Below, piece by piece: positions 43,399-51,482 of a DNA stretch of 64,000 nt. Position 1 is the stretch's first letter. Each line of letters begins with the position of its first letter. The stretch covers positions 62,001 through 126,000 of the forward strand of contig LWTK01000041.1 in the NCBI GenBank assembly GCA_003326205.1, written 5' to 3'. A program made the translations under genes and the position numbers. Below the pieces are notes generated by a model. That model ran no database searches, was not told the DNA's origin, and saw only the letters and a program-made list of their open reading frames with translations. Source of the DNA: Nostoc sp. ATCC 43529 (lineage in GTDB: Bacteria > Cyanobacteriota > Cyanobacteriia > Cyanobacteriales > Nostocaceae).

Positions 43399-45051
43399 TT
43401 ACTTTTTAATTGTCTGATAAACCAAAATTTGGGTTGGATTAAGTTTTACGTTATTAACCCCATTTCGGGCAAATACATAGTCTTTGTTTTGCCATAGGGG
43501 AACGTAAGGTACATCTGTAATTACTTGATTTTGAATTTCGGTAAAAATTTTCTGCCGCGCTTCGGGGTTTTGTTCTTGACGTTGCCGATCGATTAGCTTA
43601 TTAACGGTTTCGTTATAGTAAAATGAACCCTGAGTTTGACTGCCTCCATCTTCACATCCTTTAGCCGCTGAACCTTTTTCACAATATAAAAATGGCTGGA
43701 CGTAATTATCTGGATCTAAAAAATCTGGATACCAATCAAGTAAAGCTGCTGGATATAATCCTCTAGAAATGTCTTTAAAGAAAGCAGGGCCTTCGGCAAT
43801 GGCGACTTCAAATTGCAGGATTCCATCCATTTTTGCATCGACAAGCGATTTAAGTGTCTGCGCTGCCAAACTCCGAGTAGGCGAACTAGAAGGATACCAA
43901 ACTTGAATTTTTGCAGGATTTTCTTTAGAAAAACCAGCGGTAGTTAATAATTGTTTGGCTCGATCGAAATTAGCATCACCATATTTATCTTTAAATAATG
44001 GTACAGATACATTAAATGTGGTGGGAATCATGCTATAAAGCGGATTTGCTTGACCGAGTAAGACTCGTTCGTTGATTAGTGGACGGTCAACTATTGAAGC
44101 GATCGCAGCTCTTACTTCTGCCTTATCTAAAGGCTTTTGATTCCGGTTTAACACCATATAACTGACTACACTACCTTCAGCAGCGATCGCTTGCCAATCC
44201 CCTTTTTTACCACCTTCTTCCAAACTCCGAGTTTGGTCTGGTTGTAGGGATAAATAAGCTACATCAATTGCACCTGTGCGGAAGGCATTAAACAAGTTAA
44301 CTGGACTAGTCTGAATTTGGACGTTAACACCGTTGTTAGCTGGTTTTTCGCCCCAATACTTATCAAACACATCAAATCGCAGCGAATCAGTACCATACTG
44401 GGCTAATTTGTAAGGGCCAGTCCCCACAAAAATATTCGGCTTGAATTTACCCGCGCCGACTTCATAAGCTTTGGGTGAAACTGCACACACCCCAGGAAAC
44501 GCCAGCAGTGAGGGAAAGGCTGCAAAGGGCTTTTTCAACTTAATGCTTAATTCATATTCCCCTGTGGCTTTCACGGAATCTACTATATCGCCTAGTAAGA
44601 AAGAGGGTTTTCCTTTATTCTCAATAAAGCGCTGGATGGTAAACGCCATTGCTTGGGCGTTGAAGGGAGTTCCATCGTGAAAAACTACTCCCTGGCGTAA
44701 AGGGATGGTATAAGTTAAGCCATCTTGGCTGACTTTCGGTAATGCTGTGGCGAGTTGGGGTTTAATTTCTGTGCTTCCTGGTTCGTAAGTATAAAGGCGA
44801 TCGCTCATATTAAACAATAAACCCAGGGCTGCCAATTCATAAGCATCAGCCGGGTCGAGGGTTCTCGGCTTGGCTGTTGTACCTATAGTAATGCGCCCAT
44901 CACCTGTAGGACTATTTACAGAACCCGATGGCGGCGTAGTTGTTTGTGGACGAGGAGTGCAACTCACAACTAAAAATAAACATACACAGAACAAAGATAG
45001 GAATTGTATAATTCGACTCCAGCGTTTCACGGACAAGGAAAACCATGTCAT
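43399..45051 (-). CDS. ABC transporter solute-binding lipoprotein, family 5
   Basis: A 550-residue periplasmic substrate-binding protein of the DppA/OppA/NikA type. The signal sequence ends in a lipobox (FLVVSCTP, Cys31), so the protein is predicted to be a lipoprotein. Family landmarks are 'RITIGTTAKPRTLDPADAYE', 'YTIPLRQGVVFHDGTPFNAQ', 'IFVGTGPYKLAQY' and 'DWYPDFLDPDNYVQPFLYC'. The C-terminal cysteines (LYCEKGSAAKGCED) may form a disulfide. It is the first gene of a two-gene operon with the DppB-like permease. Ligand unknown; peptides, nickel or opines are possible for the class. Confidence 0.93.
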   Translation of the reverse strand: MTWFSLSVKRWSRIIQFLSLFCVCLFLVVSCTPRPQTTTPPSGSVNSPTGDGRITIGTTAKPRTLDPADAYELAALGLLFNMSDRLYTYEPGSTEIKPQLATALPKVSQDGLTYTIPLRQGVVFHDGTPFNAQAMAFTIQRFIENKGKPSFLLGDIVDSVKATGEYELSIKLKKPFAAFPSLLAFPGVCAVSPKAYEVGAGKFKPNIFVGTGPYKLAQYGTDSLRFDVFDKYWGEKPANNGVNVQIQTSPVNLFNAFRTGAIDVAYLSLQPDQTRSLEEGGKKGDWQAIAAEGSVVSYMVLNRNQKPLDKAEVRAAIASIVDRPLINERVLLGQANPLYSMIPTTFNVSVPLFKDKYGDANFDRAKQLLTTAGFSKENPAKIQVWYPSSSPTRSLAAQTLKSLVDAKMDGILQFEVAIAEGPAFFKDISRGLYPAALLDWYPDFLDPDNYVQPFLYCEKGSAAKGCEDGGSQTQGSFYYNETVNKLIDRQRQEQNPEARQKIFTEIQNQVITDVPYVPLWQNKDYVFARNGVNNVKLNPTQILVYQTIKK

Positions 45052-45525
45052 AGCAATAAAATTTTAGATATCAGCGGTCAGATATTTTACTACATTTGCG
45101 GCTATTATGCCTTAATTTTTACAAATAATTTTGGCAATGGTTGTAGCTAAGTATATACGTACAAATTAGTTATTAGTCATTAGTCATTAGTCATTGGTCA
45201 AATGACAAAGGACGAAGTACAAAAGACGAATGAGACTTACTTAAAATAAGGAAAAATTTTTATTTAATTAAGATTTTAAACATTGACGAAATTTGTCGTA
45301 AATTCATAGTAACTAGGGAAGTAAGTTTGTTAAGCTCTGACAGTAACCCAAGTAGCGTACATTAAAACTTAGCCTGTTGCTGCTTGGTTACATATACCGT
45401 GGAGCAGTTTCTATAGAGAACAGCTGCATGGTTTTGCTGACAAATCTAGTGTTTATACATCAGCGAAAAAAGCGATCGCGATATCACTAACAGCAGATTT
45501 AAAGTCTAATAGCGAGACTAAGACC
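45052..45525. other. 474-bp divergent intergenic region
   Basis: No gene seen. It contains a short TTAGTCA array (about 45168-45200) and AT-rich stretches that should hold promoters for the binding-protein operon and the 45526 gene. No site is convincing enough to name. Confidence 0.5.
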
Positions 45526-45852
45526 GTGAAGTATTTCTTTCTATCTGAGGGATGGACAGTTGCTAGAGTATGGGCATCTGACGGACTCTGGCAAATCACT
45601 GCATGGCGACGCCAACCAGATATTCAGCGAATGAATATTTGTTTAGTGGAAGAAAACGAATTGCTATGGCTTTATCGAGTTGAAGAAGCCATTTTAACTG
45701 TAGAAGTGAAGCCAATAACTTCTGTAAACGCCAGTCAGACCATCGGTCAAGTAGTACTCAAGCGTTTGATGAGTGCCGAACAAGTAATCGAACGCCTGGG
45801 TAGCGCCCAAACGAAGTGTCACCTGCAAAATATCCAGCTGGTGGTTCAGTAA
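45526..45852 (+). CDS. small hypothetical protein, 108 aa
   Basis: A soluble 108-residue protein starting with GTG (MKYFFLSEGWTVARVWASDG...). It is rich in Trp near the N-terminus ('GLWQITAWRRQPDIQRM') and has a predicted alpha/beta pattern. I do not recognise a domain. It sits about 480 bp upstream of psbB on the same strand, but the repeat-filled gap makes co-transcription unlikely. Real gene by coding character; function unknown. Confidence 0.65.
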   Translation: MKYFFLSEGWTVARVWASDGLWQITAWRRQPDIQRMNICLVEENELLWLYRVEEAILTVEVKPITSVNASQTIGQVVLKRLMSAEQVIERLGSAQTKCHLQNIQLVVQ

Positions 45853-46328
45853 AAATTGGTCATAGGGCATGGGGCATAGGGCATGGGCTAGAGGGGCAGA
45901 CAAAGAATAATAACTCTTAACTCCTCACTCCTCACTCCTCACTCCTAATGCCCCATGCCCAATGCCCCATTCCGTAAAGAAAAGATAAGCAAATTTAATC
46001 CCTAACAGGATTGGTAGCGAAAAAACTTGGACATGCTACGCGATCGCATTAATTTACACGCTTGCAAACAGTTCCATCAATAGTTACACTTTTTAAAACA
46101 TTCTCATTTTTGCTTGGCGATGGCTACCCTAAGGGGTAAATCTCCCGAAGCGAGTAAGCATTGCCAAACCACCACATTGTCTGACTTAATAAGACTAAGT
46201 TGTGGTCAAACTCTGGCTCTGGCAATAACAAAAACAAAAGAGAGTTTTCTGAGTAGCGGTTTTCGTTTCTCAGAACCTCAGTAAGAAAATTGCTTTGTAA
46301 ACTAACTCATCGAGGAGGAGCGTAGTCG
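45853..46328. other. psbB upstream region with heptamer repeats
   Basis: The first ~120 bp is repeats: GGGGCATAGGGCATG units (about 45860-45890), then CACTCCTCACTCCTC and GCCCCATGCCCAATG units (about 45915-45972). The following ~350 bp is unique and should hold the psbB promoter and leader. A short dyad around 46118-46177 (TTGGCGATGGC...GCATTGCCAA) is present. A strong ribosome site AGGAGGAG (46313-46320) precedes the psbB ATG by 8 bases. Confidence 0.6.
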
Positions 46329-47858
46329 ATGGGACTACCCTGGTACCGAGTACACACAGTCGTTCTGAACGATCCAGGGCGACTGATTTCTGTACACCTG
46401 ATGCATACTGCCTTAGTAGCAGGCTGGGCTGGTTCAATGGCACTGTACGAACTAGCTACTTTTGACTCAAGCGATCCGGTTCTCAACCCGATGTGGCGTC
46501 AAGGAATGTTCGTCCTACCCTTTATGGCACGTTTGGGCGTTACCCAATCTTGGGGTGGTTGGAGTGTTACCAGCGCTTCAACAGGCGATCCTGGCTTCTG
46601 GTCATTTGAAGGCGTTGCTGCGGCTCACATCGTTCTTTCCGGTCTGTTATTCCTAGCCGCCGTTTGGCACTGGGTTTACTGGGATTTGGAACTTTTTAGA
46701 GATCCCCGTACAGGTGAACCCGCTTTAGACTTGCCAAAAATGTTTGGCATTCACCTGTTCTTATCTGGTCTACTTTGCTTTGGCTTTGGTGCTTTCCACC
46801 TCACCGGACTATTTGGCCCGGGGATGTGGGTTTCTGACGCCTACGGTATAACTGGCAGCATCCAGCCAGTAGCGCCAGAATGGGGACCAGATGGTTTTAA
46901 CCCGTATAACCCTGGGGGCATTGTGGCTCACCACATTGCTGCTGGTGTTGTTGGTATTATTGCAGGCTTATTCCACCTCACAGTCCGACCCCCCGAAAGG
47001 CTCTACAAAGCTCTACGGATGGGGAACATTGAAACAGTACTTTCTAGCAGTATCGCAGCAGTATTCTTCGCTGCTTTCGTGGTAGCTGGTACTATGTGGT
47101 ACGGTAACGCTACCACCCCCATTGAACTGTTTGGCCCTACCCGTTACCAATGGGATCAAGGCTACTTCCGTCAAGAAATTCAACGTCGCGTCCAAAACAG
47201 CGTTGGTCAAGGTGCAACCCTTGAGCAAGCTTGGTCGGCGATTCCAGAAAAACTAGCTTTCTACGATTATGTCGGCAATAGCCCTGCTAAAGGCGGTCTA
47301 TTCCGTACAGGGCCAATGGTTAAGGGTGATGGCATTGCTCAATCTTGGCAAGGTCACGCTGTATTCAAAGATTCTGAAGGACGGGAATTGACCGTGCGTC
47401 GTCTCCCCAACTTCTTTGAAACCTTCCCAGTGGTCTTGACCGATGCAGATGGAATTGTCCGCGCTGACATTCCCTTCCGTCGGGCAGAATCGAAGTATAG
47501 CTTCGAGCAATCTGGTGTTACCGTTAGTTTCTACGGTGGTGACCTCAATGGTCAGACCTTTACAGACCCAGCCGATGTGAAGAAATATGCTCGTAAGGCT
47601 CAAGGCGGTGAAATCTTTGATTTTGACCGGGAAACCTTGAACTCTGATGGTGTATTCCGCACCAGTCCTAGAGGTTGGTTTACCTTTGGACACGCTGTGT
47701 TTGCTCTCTTATTCTTCTTCGGTCACCTATGGCATGGCGCTCGTACAATCTACAGAGACGTATTTGCCGGTGTTGAAGCGGATCTAGAAGAACAAGTTGA
47801 ATGGGGTCTATTCCAGAAAGTGGGTGACAAGACAACCCGCCGGAAGGAAGCCCTCTAA
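46329..47858 (+). CDS. psbB: photosystem II CP47 core antenna protein
   Basis: A 509-residue thylakoid membrane protein that binds about 16 chlorophyll a and transfers excitation to the D1/D2 centre. It starts 'MGLPWYRVHTVVLNDPGRLI' and has six membrane helices with the paired His ligands expected (LMHTALVAGW, GLLFLAAVWHWVYWDLELF, FHLTVRPPERLYKALRMGN). The large lumenal loop E lies between helices V and VI, and the protein ends in the cytoplasmic 'LEEQVEWGLFQKVGDKTTRR' tail. Length and ends are normal. psbT follows 136 bp downstream on the same strand, the usual psbB-psbT order, although the spacer is filled with a repeat. Confidence 0.99.
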   Translation: MGLPWYRVHTVVLNDPGRLISVHLMHTALVAGWAGSMALYELATFDSSDPVLNPMWRQGMFVLPFMARLGVTQSWGGWSVTSASTGDPGFWSFEGVAAAHIVLSGLLFLAAVWHWVYWDLELFRDPRTGEPALDLPKMFGIHLFLSGLLCFGFGAFHLTGLFGPGMWVSDAYGITGSIQPVAPEWGPDGFNPYNPGGIVAHHIAAGVVGIIAGLFHLTVRPPERLYKALRMGNIETVLSSSIAAVFFAAFVVAGTMWYGNATTPIELFGPTRYQWDQGYFRQEIQRRVQNSVGQGATLEQAWSAIPEKLAFYDYVGNSPAKGGLFRTGPMVKGDGIAQSWQGHAVFKDSEGRELTVRRLPNFFETFPVVLTDADGIVRADIPFRRAESKYSFEQSGVTVSFYGGDLNGQTFTDPADVKKYARKAQGGEIFDFDRETLNSDGVFRTSPRGWFTFGHAVFALLFFFGHLWHGARTIYRDVFAGVEADLEEQVEWGLFQKVGDKTTRRKEAL

Positions 47859-47960
47859 GGAGCTAGGGACTGGGGACTGGGGACTGGCGACTAGGCAAAA
47901 AGTATTTAGGAATACTTTGTTAGTACCAATACCCAATCCCCAATACCAAATACCTAATCC
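47858..47960. repeat. GGGGACT inverted-repeat element between psbB and psbT
   Basis: Left arm of GGGGACTGGGGACTGG units, AT-rich centre TTTAGGAATACTTTGTTAG, right arm ACCCAATCCCCAATACC. It has the same organisation and a similar centre as the element at about 3003-3119. Confidence 0.8.
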
Positions 47961-47994
47961 CTCATTACTAGCTGGATAGGCAGGAACTCATAAA

Positions 47995-48099
47995 ATGGAA
48001 AGCGTTGCATACATCTTAATTTTTACCCTTTCTATAGGCGTTCTCTTTTTTGCGATCGCATTTCGCGAACCCCCCCGCTTTGAGAAAAAAGAGAAGTAA
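47995..48099 (+). CDS. psbT: photosystem II PsbT small subunit
   Basis: A 34-residue single-helix protein: MESVAYILIFTLSIGVLFFA, then the cytosolic tail IAFREPPRFEKKEK. This is the canonical PsbT sequence style and length. It sits at the D1-side dimer interface of photosystem II and helps reassembly after photodamage. It is downstream of psbB in the usual order, and a hairpin terminator follows. Confidence 0.97.
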   Translation: MESVAYILIFTLSIGVLFFAIAFREPPRFEKKEK

Positions 48100-48137
48100 G
48101 TCGCTATTACCACAACTTTAAGTGCATTCAATGTTAG

Positions 48138-48171
48138 TATCCGTTGCTACTAAATATTGTAGTAACGGATA
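48138..48171 (+). terminator. hairpin after psbT
   Basis: TATCCGTTGCTAC (48138-48150) pairs with GTAGTAACGGATA (48159-48171), 13 pairs with one G-T, 8-base loop. A weakly T-rich stretch follows, consistent with the end of the psbB-psbT transcript. Confidence 0.65.
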
Positions 48172-48182
48172 TTATTGTGTTT

Positions 48183-48241
48183 GTCATTAGTCATTGGTTA
48201 TTGGTTATTGGTCATTGGTCATTAGTCATTAGTCATTAGTT
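48183..48241. repeat. TTAGTCA/TTGGTTA heptamer array
   Basis: Eight or so tandem heptamers (CATTAGT, CATTGGT, TATTGGT), followed by CCCCGCGTC/CCCCATCTC C-rich units up to about 48295. Confidence 0.88.
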
Positions 48242-48308
48242 TTTTTGTGCATCCCCGCGTCTTTGCGTCCCCGCATCTCCCCATCTCCCAATCCTTTTAA
48301 TATTGTGA

Positions 48309-48314
48309 TATAAT
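48309..48314 (+). promoter_or_regulatory. candidate -10 element of the ribosomal protein S1 gene
   Basis: TATAAT in GTGATATAATTTCC, with no good -35 at the right distance. It would give a leader of about 145 bases before the S1 start codon. The leader has small palindromes (CTAGCTTTTCTGCGCTAG at about 48347) and could be a site of autoregulation, which is known for S1 in other bacteria; that is inference here. Confidence 0.4.
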
Positions 48315-48466
48315 TTCCAATCTTGGGAGTTGATATGTGTTAACACTAGCTTTTCTGCGCTAGGATGAAAAAGGATGTTAAGTGCGGACTGCATTAAAGA
48401 CAGTTGCATGTACATCGCGTTTGTCGCACAACCTTTACGGAGACTAGAACCAGGAACTAAATCAGC

Positions 48467-49528
48467 ATGGTCAATCAGAATTTAACCGCTACAGAAATTG
48501 GATTCACTCACGAAGATTTCGCTGCTCTACTTGACAAATACGACTATCATTTTAGCCCTGGAGATATTGTACCAGGAACCGTTTTCAGTATAGAGCCGCG
48601 CGGCGCTCTGATTGACATTGGTGCTAAAACAGCAGCATACATACCCATACAGGAAATGTCTATTAACCGGGTCGATGCCCCGGAAGAAGTCTTACAGTCA
48701 AACGAAACACGCGAATTTTTCATCCTCACCGATGAAAATGAAGATGGTCAGTTAACTCTTTCCATTCGCCGTATTGAATACATGCGGGCTTGGGAACGCG
48801 TGCGACAACTGCAAGCAGAAGACGCTACCGTTCGTTCTGGCGTATTTGCTACCAATCGTGGTGGTGCATTGGTAAGAATTGAAGGATTACGTGGTTTTAT
48901 CCCCGGTTCCCACATCAGCACCCGCAAACCTAAAGAAGAATTGGTAGGCGAAGAACTACCGCTGAAATTCCTAGAGGTGGACGAAGAACGCAACCGCCTA
49001 GTTCTATCTCACCGTCGCGCGTTAGTTGAACGCAAGATGAACCGCCTAGAAGTTGGCGAAGTAGTAATTGGTACAGTTCGTGGTATCAAACCCTACGGTG
49101 CTTTCATTGACATCGGCGGCGTTAGCGGTCTACTACACATTTCTGAGATTTCTCACGAACATATTGATACACCTCATAGCGTGTTCAATGTCAATGATGA
49201 AGTGAAAGTTATGATCATTGATTTAGACGCAGAAAGAGGTCGGATTTCTCTATCTACCAAGCAATTAGAACCAGAACCTGGTGATATGATTAAAAACCGG
49301 GATTTGGTCTATGATAAAGCAGAAGAAATGGCTGCTAAGTATCGCGAACAGCTGTTAGCTAAGCAGCAAGGTAATACTGCTGCGCCTGCTGGAGTTCTGG
49401 AAGTTGTAGCAGATGAAGAAATTCCATCAGCAGTGGAAGTTGAAGACGAAATTCCCCCAGCTATTGAAGACGAGATTCCCGCAGCCACAGAAACTGAGGA
49501 CGAGATTCCCGCAGCTATCGAAGAGTAA
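48467..49528 (+). CDS. rpsA: 30S ribosomal protein S1 (three S1 domains)
   Basis: A 353-residue cyanobacterial-type S1 with three S1 RNA-binding domains: about 33-102 ('GDIVPGTVFSIEPRGALIDI'), 120-185 ('VRSGVFATNRGGALVRIEGL') and 200-268 ('EVVIGTVRGIKPYGAFIDIG', 'GLLHISEISHEHI'). Cyanobacterial S1 is shorter than the six-domain E. coli form, so this is full length. The last ~45 residues form an acidic repeat with DEIP units (EVEDEIPPAIEDEIPAA...). It binds mRNA leaders at the small subunit. It stands alone with a strong terminator after it. Confidence 0.95.
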   Translation: MVNQNLTATEIGFTHEDFAALLDKYDYHFSPGDIVPGTVFSIEPRGALIDIGAKTAAYIPIQEMSINRVDAPEEVLQSNETREFFILTDENEDGQLTLSIRRIEYMRAWERVRQLQAEDATVRSGVFATNRGGALVRIEGLRGFIPGSHISTRKPKEELVGEELPLKFLEVDEERNRLVLSHRRALVERKMNRLEVGEVVIGTVRGIKPYGAFIDIGGVSGLLHISEISHEHIDTPHSVFNVNDEVKVMIIDLDAERGRISLSTKQLEPEPGDMIKNRDLVYDKAEEMAAKYREQLLAKQQGNTAAPAGVLEVVADEEIPSAVEVEDEIPPAIEDEIPAATETEDEIPAAIEE

Positions 49529-49577
49529 TACATTTATAGTTTTACTGTCTTTAATGAAGAGTATTAAAGCATTGTTG

Positions 49578-49602
49578 AAAGAGGGTTTTTCCCTCTTTTT
49601 TT
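49578..49602 (+). terminator. Rho-independent terminator after rpsA
   Basis: AAAGAGGG (49578-49585), loop TTTTT, CCCTCTTT (49591-49598), then a run of T. The gap after it holds a GTAGAGACGCGAT...GTGTCTCTAC inverted repeat (about 49626-49684). Confidence 0.88.
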
Positions 49603-49734
49603 ATGTATTTAATCATTGGTCATTAGTAGAGACGCGATTATACTCTTACGAGAAGCCGCTCTTCGAGCGTCTACGTGTCTCTACAATAGTCATTGGTCAA
49701 AGGGCAAATAACTAAATAAGTGGGGTGAAATATT

Positions 49735-50469
49735 TTGGTCACCATAAAATGTAAGAACGTCACTTTTTATAATGTTCAAGCAATTTTGTTTGACAAGAAT
49801 GGTACTCTAGAAGATTCAGAAACGTTCTTGCGATCGCTCGCACAAAAGGCAGCGAGATTGATAGACGCTCAAGTTCCCGGTGTTGGGGAACCTCTATTAA
49901 TGGCATTTGGCGTCAATGGCAATATCCTCGACCCAGCAGGTATAGTATCAGTCTCGAGTCGCCGCGAAACAGAAATTGCTGCTGCGGCTTACATTGCCGA
50001 AACTGGAAGAGGATGGTTTGAATGCTTAAAAATAGCTCGTCAAGCTTTGGATGAAGCGGAAAAATATGTTGGACTAACTCCTTCACCGTTGTTTGTGGGC
50101 AGTTTGGAAATATTGAAATATCTACACGAAGCTGGTGTAAAACTCGGTATCCTCTCAGCAGCGACAAGTGATGAAGTAAAACAGTTTGTATCCCATCACC
50201 AATTAGATGATTATATCCAGTTAGAAATGGGAGTGGATGAGGGGCCGAGTAAACCAGACCCAGTGCTATTTTTGCAAGCTTGCCAAGCCTTGGGAGTCGA
50301 ACCCAGCGCTACCTTAATGGTGGGTGATTCCGTTGGTGATATGCAAATGGCGCGTGATGCTAAAGCCGCAGGTTGTATTGGAATCACTTGGGTGGGTAAT
50401 TTGGATAATGTTAAAGGTGCAGATGTGGTGATTAATCAACTTGATGAAATTCAGATTTTAGAAGAGTAA
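49735..50469 (+). CDS. HAD-superfamily hydrolase with altered motif I
   Basis: A 244-residue cytoplasmic HAD protein of the beta-phosphoglucomutase/Gph-like subclass. Motif I is 'AILFDKNGTLED' with nucleophile Asp20 but Asn22 where phosphatases have the general acid/base Asp. Motif II is 'GILSAATS', the motif III Lys is in 'GPSKPDPVLF' and motif IV is 'MVGDSVGDMQMARDA', all normal. The helical cap lies between motifs I and II. The start codon appears to be TTG at 49735 after a weak GGGGTG ribosome site. Substrate unknown; the Asn may lower phosphatase turnover. Confidence 0.85.
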   Translation: MVTIKCKNVTFYNVQAILFDKNGTLEDSETFLRSLAQKAARLIDAQVPGVGEPLLMAFGVNGNILDPAGIVSVSSRRETEIAAAAYIAETGRGWFECLKIARQALDEAEKYVGLTPSPLFVGSLEILKYLHEAGVKLGILSAATSDEVKQFVSHHQLDDYIQLEMGVDEGPSKPDPVLFLQACQALGVEPSATLMVGDSVGDMQMARDAKAAGCIGITWVGNLDNVKGADVVINQLDEIQILEE

Positions 50470-50700
50470 GAATTTAGAATTCACAATTGAGAAGATTTTT
50501 ATACCCAAGTTAATGACGCTATAATTTACGAAAAAAACTTTTCAAACTCTTATTCCTCTGTTTCCTGTGCGTCTTCTGTGGTTCGATTTATGGATGAAGT
50601 ATTCTGTATTCTGACTACTGTACAATCACCATAATATTATTATTTTGTCAAGTTAAAAATGCTAATATACTAATTACTCTTCACAGTTGCAAAACAAGCT

Positions 50701-51282
50701 ATGCAGAATACAGAACCAACGTTGAAACTTCGCTTGTGGACAGTTGAAGAATACCACCGGATGGCTGAGGCTGGGATTTTTGGTGCAGATGAACGCGTGG
50801 AACTCCTGGAAGGAAAGATAATTTGGATGATTGCGAAAGGAACAGCTCATCGGTCAGCAGTGAATAGAACAGATAGATTGCTGCAAAATAGTTTAAGGAA
50901 TCGGGCTTTTATATGTGTTCAAGACCCAGTAAAGTTAAATGAAAGGTCTGAACCAGAACCAGATATTGCTGTTGTGAAAGTAGATCCGCTAGACTACGCA
51001 GACCATCATCCCACCCCAACAGAAGTTTATCTGATTATTGAAGTAGCAGATAGCAGCCTGAAACTAGACTGTGAAACCAAAGCTAAAGCATATTCTCAAG
51101 CCGGAATTACAGATTATTGGGTGCTAGATGTGGTTAGCCGTCAATTGCACGTTTTTCGAGAACCAACTCAAGATGGCTATCAAAGTGAAGTTATTTTAGT
51201 AGAAAATGCGACTATTTCACCTTTAAAATTTCCTGATTTAAGCATTGCAGTTTTGGAAATGTTACCCCCTATAGCTGGATAA
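50701..51282 (+). CDS. Uma2 family PD-(D/E)xK endonuclease-like protein
   Basis: A 193-residue protein of the Uma2 (DUF820) family, which is expanded in cyanobacteria and has a restriction-endonuclease-like fold. Motifs: 'WTVEEYHRMAEAGIFGADER' and 'VELLEGKIIWM' at the N-terminus, then the PD...ExK core 'SEPEPDIAVVK' and 'VYLIIEVADSSLKLDCETKA', and 'AGITDYWVLDV'. Function is unproven; mobile-element or defence roles have been suggested. A distant paralogue is at 59062-59643. A stem pairing AAACCCCAGA with TCTGGGGTTT follows. Confidence 0.9.
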   Translation: MQNTEPTLKLRLWTVEEYHRMAEAGIFGADERVELLEGKIIWMIAKGTAHRSAVNRTDRLLQNSLRNRAFICVQDPVKLNERSEPEPDIAVVKVDPLDYADHHPTPTEVYLIIEVADSSLKLDCETKAKAYSQAGITDYWVLDVVSRQLHVFREPTQDGYQSEVILVENATISPLKFPDLSIAVLEMLPPIAG

Positions 51283-51327
51283 GTGAATTATCAATTACGA
51301 ATTAAGAATTATGAATTTTGATTAACT

Positions 51328-51374
51328 AAACCCCAGACTAATAACTGTGGAATTCAGCTATAAATCTGGGGTTT
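51328..51374. terminator. possible bidirectional terminator between convergent genes
   Basis: AAACCCCAGA (51328-51337) pairs with TCTGGGGTTT (51365-51374) around a 27-base loop, located between the convergent Uma2 and CysA-type genes. The long loop makes it only a moderate candidate. Confidence 0.45.
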
Positions 51375-51482
51375 TGAGCGTTATGGCAGTTGAAATAAAG
51401 TTTAGGACATAAACTGTTCGTAAAATCCCAACACTAAGAGACTTTCTTTGCCTGTTCCCTGCTATAACAAACTGGCAAAATT

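Noticed and set aside
47298..47693. 131-residue minus-strand frame inside psbB
   Set aside because: Antisense of the CP47 lumenal loop; codon constraint belongs to psbB.
48100..48137. psbN or psbH next to psbT
   Set aside because: No matching small frame on either strand between psbT and the terminator hairpin.
49626..49684. Possible small RNA or MITE after rpsA
   Set aside because: GTAGAGACGCG/CGTGTCTCTAC is a common dispersed palindrome; no target duplication or promoter could be identified.
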